Positions 1 to 11,991 of a stretch of 64,000 nucleotides of DNA are shown here, piece after piece. The notes under the pieces are model-generated. The model was not told the DNA's origin. It made no database searches and was given only the letters and a program-made list of their open reading frames with translations. The stretch spans positions 815,384 through 879,383 of the forward strand of contig OX442428.1 in assembly GCA_949361645.1 (NCBI GenBank). The letters run 5' to 3'. The position numbers were made by a program, and so were the translations under genes. This stretch comes from Spongilla lacustris. Taxonomy: Eukaryota; Porifera; Demospongiae; Spongillida; Spongillidae. How positions within the stretch are numbered: position 1 is the first letter of the stretch; each line of letters starts with the position of its first letter.

Positions 1-358
1 GGAGTTGGGGTGATCCCTATTGCACACAGCTATGAAGTACTCCATGGCAAGTAAGCACCTAAGAAATGAATCCTATGGCAGATACCCCACAGCTGACAGC
101 GTGTGTGTGAGCATGTGTGTGAGTATGTATGCGTGACTGTGTGTGCATGTGTTGTTGTGTGAGTGGCTATGAATCCTCTCTTCCACTCTCTCTGTACATG
201 TTAGTCAGTATGTACATGTATATGTATACTTAGAATCAGTTCTTGTTACCTTGTATGTAATGTAATTGGCTAGTTTTGATGACATTCTGCATTTTTTTCC
301 ACAGTACACAACTCAAACTCCAGCTACCAATGCTCACCAATGGCAAGCTCTATTTACC

Positions 359-527
359 CACTCCCTCCCTCCCTCCCTCCCTCCCTCCCTCCCTCCCTCC
401 CTCCCTCCCTCCCTCCCTCCCTCCCTCCCTCCCTCCCTCCCTCCCTCCCTCCCTCCCTCCCTCCCTCCCTCCCTCCCTCCCTCCCTCCCTCCCTCCCTCC
501 CTCCCTCCCTCCCTCCCTCCCTCCCTT
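359..527. repeat. (CCCT)n microsatellite
   Basis: About 42 uninterrupted copies of the tetranucleotide CCCT lie here. They are followed by two copies of a ~30-bp pyrimidine-rich unit up to about 590. The tract sits just before the first recognised RNF113-like exon and is probably intronic. All long open frames across it are repeat artefacts. The first ~300 bases of the window show only GT-rich and anonymous sequence. Confidence 0.95.
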
Positions 528-617
528 CAACTCCATCCTCGCCTCTTCCCTCCCTTCAACTCCATCCTCGCCTCTTCCCTCCTTCCATGATCCTCTCCTT
601 CCACTTTCCTTCATCAG

Positions 618-1945
<1,328 letters not shown>

Positions 1946-2013
1946 TGATGTGTCTGGTGTGTGCTGGTGTGTTATGTAGGTATGTGCTGGTGTTTGCATG
2001 TTGTGTTTGCCCA

Positions 2014-3165
2014 TACACCAGCCTATACACCATACACCAGCCTAGACTTCATACACCAGCCTGTACACCATACACTAGCCTGTACACCATACACCAGCCT
2101 GTACACCATACACCAGCCTATACACCATACACCAGCCTAGACCCCATACACTAGCCTAGACCCCATACACCAGCCTGTACACCATACACCAGCCTGTACA
2201 CCATACACCAGCCTAGACCCCATACACCAGCCTAGACACCATACACCAGCCTGTACACCATACACCAGCCTGTACACTATACCCCAGCCTAGACCCCATA
2301 CACCAGCCTACCATACACCAGCCTGTACACCATACACCAGCCTATACACCATACACCAGCCTAGATCCCATACACCAGCCTATACACCTATATACCATAC
2401 ACCAGCCTGTACACCATACACCAGCCTATACACCATACACTAGCCTGTACACCATACCCTAGCCTGTACACCATACACCAGCCTGTACACCATACACCAG
2501 GGTATACACCAATGACCATACACCAGCCTATACACCATACACCAGCCTATACACCATACACCAGCCTATACACCATACACCAGCCTATACACCATACACC
2601 AGCCTATACACCTGCCTAGATCCCATACACCAGCCTATACACCTATACACCATACACCAGCCTGTACACCATACACCAGCCTATACACCATACACTAGCC
2701 TGTACACCATACCCCAGCCTGTACACCATACACCAGCCTGTACACCATACACCAGCCTATACACCATACACCAGCCTATACACCATACACCAGCCTATAC
2801 ACCATACACCAGCCTATACACCATACACCAGCCTATACACCATACACCAGCCTATACACCATACACCAGCCTGTACACCATACACCAGCCTATAGCTATA
2901 CACCAGCCTGTACACCATACACCAGCCTATATACCATACACTAGCCTGTACACCATACACCAGTCTGTACACCATACACCAGCCTGTACACCATACACCA
3001 GCCTGTACACCATACACCAGTCTGTACACCATACACCATCCTATACACCATACACCATCCTATACACCATACACCATCCTATACACCATACACCATCCTA
3101 TACACCATACCCCAGCCTGTACACCATACCCCATACATCAGCCTATACATCATACTTAAAAAATA
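2014..3165. repeat. 19-bp minisatellite, about 60 copies
   Basis: The unit is CAGCCTRTACACCATACAC with A/G and C/T variants and occasional shortened units. It starts just after the last RNF113-like exon. The period is not a multiple of three, so the reading frames through it rotate and are not coding. Confidence 0.95.
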
Positions 3166-3329
3166 ACCCAGCCCATACACATTCCTACATGTACATGTAC
3201 CAGAATACTGAAGGCTTTTGTCATACATGTACCTACTCTTAATCCTAAGATCTGCCCATGGTCTGTGCTGTGAATATAATAAACTTGAAAGGGAACCCAC
3301 AACCTTATCTGATGTTTGAGGCCCATCTA

Positions 3330-3600
3330 CCTTGCCTACATGTAGACCTACCTCCTACATGGACCTACATAGGCCTACCCTACATGAACCCTTACATGGA
3401 CCTGCATAGGCCTACCCTACATGGACCTTAGGCCTACCCTGCAGTTCACCCTACATGTACTTACATAGGCCTACCCTGCATGAACCCTTACATGGACCTA
3501 CATAGACCTACCCTGCATGAACCCTACATGGACCTACATAGACCTATACCCTGCATAAACCCTTACATGGACCTACATAGACCTACATGTACCTACCTGA
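3330..3600. repeat. Degenerate ~36-bp tandem repeat
   Basis: Repeated blocks contain CCCTTACATGGACCTACATAG and CCTACCCTGCATGA. A related non-repeated TACATG-rich sequence continues to about 3870. Confidence 0.75.
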
Positions 3601-3869
3601 GTACTGAAAATTACTTGTGTCTTTTGTCTACATGCATGTACATGTAACAGCTGCCCTTCTGTGCTGTGAATATAATTAAACATGAAAGGAACCCACAACC
3701 TTATCTGATGTTAGACATAAAATAAACATACCCTGTACATGTACCTGGACTTATATGTACCTACCTAAGACTACCATATCTACAAGACCTACATGTACAT
3801 GTGTACATCTATCTAACTACTGGCATGTACTTATGTACATGTAGGACTACCGTGGACCTACATGAATTT

Positions 3870-5931
3870 GGTTTTACCAGAGGGCGCACGAAAACTGGGG
3901 GGGAGGAGGGGATGCAGTCGAAGGGGTACATTTGTACATGCCCTGTTGTGCTCCACCGCTTTGTTGACATTTGTCAGCAAGTATTCGGACTTTTATTTTT
4001 ACGTATGACACAACATGTAATCTACTCGCGGGTATATGTAATCATCAACGGAAGCGTGTGTGGCTGGGGGGGGGGGGGGCAATTGCTGCCAGATGGGTGG
4101 CATTTCATATGCCATGGGGGAGGGGGGGGGGGGAAGCTGGCCCCCCACCCCACCCCCAAGGCTATGCTTGATCTGGGGCTGCATGGTATCTACTTAGACT
4201 TATCGTAAGTACTGAAGGTTAAGTGTTCATGTGTCTTTCCTCTTCACCTTCGTACCACCTACACTGTACTCCTTTTTAGTAGAAACCATACAGAGAAGTT
4301 ACATGTATAAGTCATACAAACCACACACTGTGTGCAGAATGTGTGTGTGTGTGGGTGGGGGGGGGGGGGGTAATGAATGACAGGGGCCTGTTGGGCAAGC
4401 ACTAGTCCTGATGCCTTGGTTGAGCTTTGCATTGGACCTAATGGGAGGGGATGGAGTGTGCTTTGTGCATGATGCTGAGGGCTTTGGTTTTATGGTAGGG
4501 GCATTTGTTCTGATGCATAACCATCACTTTTTTCCTCTAGGTTTCAATATCAGGAGCTGCGAATTTGTTTAAATGTCTGTTTGCAACTGTTTTCACGGAG
4601 ATGTGCTACCATCAAGTATCTATGATGCTACTTAGGCACTTATCTTTTTTTGTTTTGTTTGGTGCTCATCATATGACACTAGACTTGCTTGTAACTGTGA
4701 TAGCCATCCGATGAGGAAGAAGCGCAGCAGGGTCTTTGTGGTTATTGTCAATTATTTGTAAACGTAACTCAGTGATGGGGAAGGGCAGCATGACCGGTCG
4801 ACCTGATCACTACGGTAAATGTATTAACCTATACGAAGTTCGATATCTTGACATGAAATAAACGTTTAAGATACGGGTTCTAGCTTGCCAATGTGTTCGG
4901 CTCTAGAGAAACGCCCACGCTGCCGGTCCGCCCATATCGTTTACATTTCCCATATCACATTGAGTCGATGATTGACTACGGAAGGGGCTAAGAGAAACTA
5001 TAAATGTAATAGCATATATCATAGGAAGTATCGCTTTATATTATCTCTGCTTTTACGATATGTTGCCCGCGCGATGATCGCGATCGAGGCTTCATGGCAA
5101 TAATGTATTGCTGCATAGAAAGGTGGCATAAAAAGTGCTGGTGGCGTGACGTGCACAACTGACGCTTCACCAATATTGAAAGAATGGGTAAATATGCATG
5201 GCGGATCAGCATATATGATGACATGTTGGGAGTTGGGACTCGGTCTCCCGTCGTGAACTACTAGTAATTGCGGACCGGCCACTTTGGACGAAGCCGACAT
5301 CATCCCTAAGGCTTTCGGTCATCTGCGGTGCGTTTTCAATCTGTGTTTACGGGAGCTGCAATTACTTTTACTCACTTAGTATTAGTAATACGTCATCGGC
5401 TTTGTATGCGTCTCGTGAGCTAGGCCATTAATTAAAAACATTATTGATAAATGACATAATTGTTAATAAATGTTACGTAACATGTCTACTTCACGAATAA
5501 ATTAGTGCGGTAGAAATTAATTTTTTGTCTTGATTTTTGTACAAGAATGGCTCATGATATAAATCTATAAATTACAGATTCACAATCAGACCGATTTATC
5601 GTACTTAGTACATGTGTTTAAAAATCAATTTGAAAAAAAGTGCTAAATGTCCGCCTATGTATGGGCAATTTCTCCATATGAGCACACCACAATTTTCAGT
5701 TGCAAGGATGCATGCAACTGCATGGTTACTCCATTCTTGGAAAAGTCATTGTATGGGTTCTGTTGAGTTTGGCTGCTTCACAAGAATTTTTATGTCTCAA
5801 GCTATCTAAAGGCCAGGTGAATAAACCATGTATTTAGTGTTTTCTTTGCAGCGGCTGAATTATTATATCATCGGCTGAGTATTCGTGATCGTCTTGCATA
5901 ATTCCGAAAGGACAGGTAGTTCTTCAAACAA
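3870..5931. other. No gene recognised
   Basis: The stretch holds poly-G tracts near 4067, 4120 and 4357. It also has a fragment of the AAGGCTATGC...GATCTGG interspersed repeat at about 4060-4175. No exon chain with family similarity is seen on either strand, and the short frames here are not supported. Confidence 0.6.
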
Positions 5932-5979
5932 CCATAGATATTATAGTTAGAGACTTAGAGTATCCACAACGTTGAGTGG

Positions 5980-6026
<47 letters not shown>

Positions 6027-6123
6027 TTACGGGCTTGAGTAGTACAGTTTAGCTGATCCCATATCCAGGCATATAACAGACTTACATGCAGTCATTATAA
6101 ACATGAGGTGTTCCTTTTACATG

Positions 6124-7359
6124 CAGTGGCGGATCTAGGAATGGGGCTATAGGGGGGGCGGTTGGTTGGAGGGGCGGCCGGGGGCGGGGCCCACCCACTC
6201 ACCAGCAAGGGGGTATGGGGGAGCGCTGTAAGCTCCCCCATTGGGGTCTGGGGCGGAGCCCCAGAAGCTTTCACATTTTTCGCTTCAAAGCCGCTAAAAA
6301 TCAGCGTATTCGCAGCGCAGTGACAGAATTTACATACGCGCGAAAGACAACGAAGTTTATTGCGATCTGAGCGTATGAGAATATTGGATATGCTCGCGTG
6401 AGCAAACCGTACTTCTCTTCTATATTGTCGTTGTGATGTATCTAAATCGCTTTAGAGGTATGGTGATATAGCAATTGAAGCAGCAGCAGCTGTGAAAATG
6501 TTTCGCACTTTCGCCATTTGCACCGGTGCACCTAATTAAACCTTTAGTGACAATCGGTAGACTATGTACTTGTACATTCAAAGACTGAAACTGTTATTAA
6601 TATTGTTAATTATGATCGTGATTCAGTTAAGTTAGTGTACACCTATCAGTGGCGTAGGAAGGGAATATAGAGTGCAGCGGCCAACAAAGGTGGTTCCCCC
6701 GCCTCCCCGGGGAGGGTACGGGTCGGGGGTACCCCTCCCGGCCAGCTAGGGGCACGGGGTAGCGCTGTAAGCTCCCCCATCGGGGTCTGGGGCGGAGCCC
6801 TAGAAGCCAACGCTTTTTGCGTAGAAAACCCCCCAAAACAACGCAAAAACTGTAACCAGGTTACTTTGTTTTGAGACTTTGCCTCTGCGCATGTAACAAA
6901 ACGGCTATAGTGCAGCCAAGGCCACTTTTGGTAACCGTTGTACACTGGGTAGCCTATAGCTTGAGCTAGCTCTCGCGATCGATTTGAAGACCACTTGCAT
7001 CAGTTGCATGTCTGCAGCTATTGCTCAGCTAATTGAATTGATACATGCGCGCTTGTCAACCTATTATTATTATTTTTATTTTGTTGTTGTGAAAAAGTGC
7101 AGCGGCCATGGCCGCTGCTGCCGCCCCAGCTCATACGCCACTGCCCCTATGCACATGCAGGCGAATAAACGTTCGCGGTTATTTTAAAAAAATTCCGGTA
7201 TTAAGATTAAATTTCGTATCTGGAACTGTGCAAATTAATCACTGAAACTTTTAAGAAATTGCCGCCCCCCCCCCCCACACACATACATACACAAAAGGTG
7301 TGCTTTCTAGATGCGCGTGCGTTACGTACGGTAGGAAGTGCGCGCGCACGCGTCTGTGT

Positions 7360-7390
<31 letters not shown>

Positions 7391-7441
7391 CGGCAATTTC
7401 ATGACAGGGGCGGCATTTAATATGAATGGGGGGGGCTGCCG

Positions 7442-7475
<34 letters not shown>

Positions 7476-7497
7476 GGCTATGCTAGATCCGCCACTG
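6124..7497. mobile_element. CAGTGGCGGATCTAG inverted-repeat element
   Basis: The ends CAGTGGCGGATCTAG (6124) and CTAGATCCGCCACTG (to 7497) are exact 15-bp inverted repeats. The flanking octamers TTTACATG and CCTACATG match at 6 of 8 positions, which would fit a diverged 8-bp target duplication of the hAT type. The interior has poly-C/poly-G runs and the module GGGGTCTGGGGCGGAGCCCC, and no transposase. Confidence 0.6.
6647..7143. mobile_element. CAGTGGCGTA element nested in the previous one
   Basis: The ends are CAGTGGCGTAGGAAGGGAAT and, reversed, CAGTGGCGTATGAGC. The flanks CACCTAT and CCCCTAT match at 6 of 7. Partial relatives start at about 15351, near 49336 and near 51105. It carries no coding sequence. 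It is younger than the element it splits. Confidence 0.6.
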
Positions 7498-7620
7498 CCT
7501 ACATGTGTGCGCGTCAGAGGCTCGAAGCGCAGCGGATAATATAGAGTATATTTGTGTTCGAGGTATACATGTATCAGATGTTTGTCCCTCCATAGATAAC
7601 TATAATATCTATGGATACAT

Positions 7621-8971
7621 CATAGATATTATAGTAAGAGGGATTGGAAACAAGCCCAATCAACACTAGTTAACACCTACACTCCGCACATTCGGGCACT
7701 ATTTAGAATTCTGAACGATGGCTTGTGAAGATATCCGGCTAGACGACGGTGAGTAAACTTAGTTCGCATGCAACTCATTATTTGAAATAAGTGGTGTGTT
7801 TTCCTTAGCGGTACAGAATTTCATTGAAGCTGTTGACGCGATTTTAGTGGAGGACAGCTACCAATTGCCATCTCCAGTGGCTTCCAATTGTTTAACGGCA
7901 GCTAAAGTATTGAATATTTGGATGGAAAAGCCAGAGAACAACAGCGAATTGGATTTATTTAGTAAACATCTTCATTCAAATCTTTCTAAAGCTACAAGAT
8001 TGCTTTTAAACACAAAGAGAATAAGTAAAGGCAGACAAAAAATGTGGAAATTTTTTCACGAACTGCGAATTTCATCTCAGTTTAGGGAGGAATGGAAATC
8101 CTTCTTTTTAAAAGTTACTAAAGTGAATACATCCAGTGTACGTTCTGAAAAAACAGCATGCATTTATTAGTTTGTCACAATGCATGTGTACGTCTAATGA
8201 ATTATAGGGATGAGGTAAATCCGAAAATGTAACTCTGGACAGGCCAGGTGTGGGCCAGGTGTGGGCTATGTGTATTAGTAGAAAGATCTCAGTGGGAGAA
8301 ATATGAATAAATATGATATTTTACAAGTAATTGGATGCATGTGTATCAGAAATCTCTGACTTACAGAAATCGTTGATATTAATATATGCAGAAATTAATG
8401 ATGCGGAAAACCGGTAGCACTTTGAAAATTTATATAAAATTTCCCATAGTAGCACCACGATAGAAAATCAGACGTTGCTGTGTAAAAATCTATGCTCTAT
8501 CTGGCAGTGGTATTGCATCATTTTTAAATACAAACGTGACTACGTTGTACCCGCAAGTTCTAATACGTGTCAAATCGCGCTGTTACTAACGAGCAAACTA
8601 TGTAAAAACCTACGCGTTGCTGTGCAGAAACGCGACCACTATCCGATTTACTTTTAAAAAAAGGACTACAAGTTATCTAAAAGGCCGTAACATCCGCAAG
8701 TTTGAAACTGGAAGCTACGCGCGAAGATAATTGTATCTCTTCTTCTGTACGTCGTACAAAAAAACTTTAAACGTTGCCGAAATCTACACGCAATAAAGAA
8801 TCCAGACACGTACCTTGTTTTGACGTAGCTAAAAAATAAAATAAAAATCCAAAGGGGGAGGATAGCCAGTCACTCAATTAACAAGTGCGCGGATGGTAAA
8901 TTCTTGCATGTACAGAGGGTTCAATGGCTCACGTGCGCCGTTTCCAATCCCTCTAACTATAATATCTATGG
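7621..8971. mobile_element. TIR element carrying a small spliced gene
   Basis: Inverted repeats of about 31 bp bound this 1.35-kb unit. The left one is 7621-7651 (ATAGATATTATAGT then AGAGGGATTGGAAAC) and the right one is 8940-8971. The heptamer GATACAT directly precedes the left end and directly follows the right end, so it is a candidate target duplication. One small intron-containing gene lies inside. The outer half of the inverted repeat is shared with the 5932-7614 element. Confidence 0.6.
7718..8170 (+). CDS. Unknown 130-residue protein inside a TIR element
   Basis: Exon 1 (7718-7748) encodes MACEDIRLDD and is followed by a GTGAGT donor. The 60-bp intron ends TTTTCCTTAG and exon 2 is 7809-8170. 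The splice is in frame and gives 130 residues ending at TAG. The protein begins acidic and has a helical middle containing NFIEAVDAILVEDSY. A basic aromatic segment follows, including RQKMWKFFHELR and EEWKSFFLK. I do not recognise the family, and no signal peptide, membrane segment or zinc-binding motif is visible. It lies wholly between the inverted repeats, so it may be element-encoded or captured host sequence. An expressed function is not shown. Confidence 0.5.
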
Positions 8972-9247
8972 ATACATGCAGGTTGTCAGAGAACCAATTG
9001 TCAGAGATGCAGATAAATAAGTCGGTGACTCAGGACCCCCCCCCCCCCCCCCCCCCCCTCACCGAATTCCTGCATCCGCCTCTGCTTCATACTTATAGCT
9101 GAAAGGTGCTTTTTAAAATTACGAAAATAAGTCTGCACTCGTACCCAGACTCTTGAGGAAGGTATAGCATTACGTCACCGTCTGAGCTATGCAATACTAG
9201 GGGGCGGACCTCAACCATAGTGGCCACTCGTTTTTTTTTTTTTTTGA

Positions 9248-10060
9248 ATGGCGGCACGGAGCGAAATATCTGACCATTCACAGCTTTCATTGGAAGACAG
9301 CCCCTCTGTATCGAAGGCAAAACAAGACGGAGAGTTGGAAGAAGAAGACGTATTGGGAAAGAGCATGCAGGATGAGGTGGGAGAGATGTTGAGGGCGACT
9401 GTGACAGAGCTGGAAACGGCCCTACAGGTAAGGGCAGAGCGAACAAAGGCCTATTATTTCAGAAGTAACAAATACCTTGTTTATTATTAGGAGGCGCGCC
9501 AACTTCTGGACGAGAGGGACACGGAGATAAGCAGACTGAAGGCGGAAAACGATCGCTACAAACAGCAGGCTGCGAAAGAGATAGCAAACAAGACAAAGCT
9601 CGCCCAGGCACTCGACGAAAGCAAGAGACAGGCAGCGGAACTCCTGGGACTTCTGCAGCAATGGCAGCTGGACGGAAGAGAAACCAAATCGCAGTACGAG
9701 CGGCTGAAGGCTAGCGTGCAGCAGGAGCAGCACCAGAGAAGCCTGGAAGAGCGGCAGACCATAGAACGCCTGGAGGCTAAAGAGAAGGAGGTGGAAGAGT
9801 TGAAGGCACAACTAATCCAATACAGGCAGGGCAAGGTCGCTCCTGCCAGCAACGAAAGATCAAGAACAGGCAACGTTGGCCCAAGTTTTATGGACGAGAC
9901 CCAGCTAGCCTTCCTGAAACAGGCCGTGTACCACTTACTGACAGACTTTCACGCGGACGACCAGCTTCGTGCCATTATCTCCCTGTTGGACTTTAGCGCA
10001 CAGGAACGGAAAACCATATACGCCAAAGCCCCAGAACGCAAGGGACGTAGGGGTACGTAA
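9248..10060 (+). CDS. Short coiled-coil protein with C-terminal GRIP-like domain
   Basis: There are two exons, 9248-9427 and 9491-10060, joined at phase 0 across a 63-bp GTAAGG...TTATTAG intron. The product has 249 residues. Residues ~1-40 are acidic, and ~45-180 form a Glu/Lys/Gln-rich coiled coil (ERQTIERLEAKEKEVEELK). From about 200, FLKQAVYHLLTDF...LRAIISLLDFSAQERKTI has the spacing of a GRIP domain, most like GCC1/GCC88. GRIP domains bind Arl1-GTP and place golgins on trans-Golgi membranes. The Tyr of the usual EYLKN start is Phe here. GCC1 is about three times longer, so this could be a divergent or shortened golgin. The gene is tail-to-tail with DDX54. Confidence 0.7.
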
Positions 10061-10086
10061 CGTAGCTAATTGGATTCGTGTGCATT

Positions 10087-10113
10087 TTTATTCACGAGCG
10101 CGCGCTTAATAAA
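10087..10113. terminator. Overlapping poly(A) signals of two convergent genes
   Basis: AATAAA on the plus strand (10108-10113) lies 48 bp after the GRIP gene stop. AATAAA on the minus strand (10092-10087) lies about 46 bp after the DDX54 stop. Only 77 bp separate the two stop codons, so cleavage past both signals would make the 3' ends complementary. Confidence 0.7.
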
Positions 10114-10137
10114 CACAAATGTTTCACACTGAAACCT

Positions 10138-11931
10138 TCAACGTTTCTGCTTCCTTTTCTGGTTAACCCTTTTCCGCGTCTCCATCACTTCCTTCTGTTT
10201 CCTTTTCCTTAATATGGCATCCTTTGATTTCAGTATACCAGTGGCTGGACGTTTCCCCTTGGACTTCTGTTTTTCCCCACCAAACTTCCTCTTACCAAAA
10301 CCCCTTTGGAACCGGCCTAAGAACATAAATAAGATAGCATCACAGGTGTAGGAGGGAAGGGATGGGGGTGCAGGAGGGTGCAGGAGGGAAGGGATGGAGT
10401 GCAGGAGGGAAGGGGTGGGGTGCAGGAGGGAAGGGGTGGGGTGCAGGAGGGAAGGGGTGGGGTGCAGGAGGGAAGGGATGGGGAAGGGGTGGGGTGCAGG
10501 AGGGAAGGGATGGGGCAATCTTACCAGCTGTGGTTGTGGGCAGAGTTCCTTCCTGTTCTTCTCCCACCAGCCTGGCATCTATCTTGTACTTGTCCCTCCA
10601 CCTCTGGTAAGCATCAGTTTTGTAAGAAGCCTTTACTACTGCTCCACTCTCAGTTCTGATCTTCTTTGACCGCGAATCACCGCTATCCCCAACAAACTTC
10701 TTTCTCTTGCGATCCCTACATGTACACGGGCAATGAAAAGATAAATGTGCATGTGTGAGGAGGGAAGAGGTTGAGCAGTAGGAGAAGTGGAAGGTTGTTG
10801 GATGTACCATTTTTTCACAGCCTTTGTCTGCCTCAAACCAGTACTCTCATCCCCATCCAAATCCAATACAGCCCCAGAGGCTTCCTGATGAAAGCTAGAA
10901 CCAAGGGACAGCCTGGGAAAAATGAGAAGGGAGGGAGGGAGGGGGAGAGAGGGAGGGAGGGAGGAAGGGAGGGGAAGGAGGGAGAGTGGTACATGTATTA
11001 TAATTGTTTCATTTAATTGTATCTGTCTACTCCTACCCCTGCTCCCCATGGAAGTCAGCCGGTCTGTGTGGTAAGAAGTACTGACCATCAGCATGTGTCT
11101 TCCTCTTCCCTACATTGTGTATCAGACATCTTTAAAAGCCACACCCACTTGCATCTTGCCACACCTACCTACATCCTCTTCACTGGCAAAGCACTGCAGG
11201 TCCTCGCTGGTTGCCTGCTGTTGGGCTGGGCCACTGCCCCTCCCCTCCATAATGCTGGCAAACTCTGACTTTCGTCGCTTATCATCTGTCACCGCTTTGT
11301 CATGATGCTCTCTTATTAGAAAGTAGGTCGTGGCTGTTAAATGGCCCAAATGTGCCCAGGTACCCACCTAATGTGCCCAGGTACCCACCTAATGTGCCCA
11401 GGTACCCACCTAATGTGCCCAGGTACCTACCTAATGTGCCCAGGTACCCACCTAATGTGCCCAGGTACCCACCTAATGTGCCCAGGTACCCACCTAATGT
11501 GCCCAGGTACCCACCTAATGTTCTTCATGACTTGCTTAGCTGTGCTCTTGGCTGTTCCATGGATCTCAAATATGGTCTGATAGAAGGGATACAAGAGGGA
11601 GGGGCACCAGTGGGAGGGGCACAATGGGGAGGGTACAAGAGGGAGGGCACAAGGGGGAGGGGCACAAGAGGGAGGGCACAAGGGAGAGGGGCACAAGGGG
11701 GAGGGGCACAAGAGGGAGGGACAAGGGAGAGGGGTACAAGAGGGAGGGGCACAAGGGGGAGGGCACAAGAGGGAGGGACAAGGGGGAGGGTACAAGAAGG
11801 AGGGGCACAAGAGGAACAGTCAAGTTGGGCATGACAAAGCTTTAGAACATCGCTGACATTGGAAGGCTTGTAGGATTTCAGCTTGCTCAGAAGGTCCACT
11901 TTCTCAGTGCATAGAGAAGTCATGTGGCTAG

Positions 11932-11991
<60 letters not shown>

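Larger units (their letters stand above)
5932..7614. mobile_element. Terminal-inverted-repeat element, host of nested insertions
   Basis: The left end CCATAGATATTATAGTTA at 5932 has its reverse complement ending at 7614. The interior holds a 40-plus-base poly-C run at about 5983-6026 and two further nested elements, and no recognisable transposase. The right end is separated by only ATACAT from a second element with the same ends. The two are best read as members of one non-autonomous family inserted side by side. Confidence 0.6.

Noticed and set aside
1..60. A further upstream RNF113 exon before the GTAAGC at about 50
   Set aside because: A donor-like site is present but the translated sequence does not match the family in any frame.
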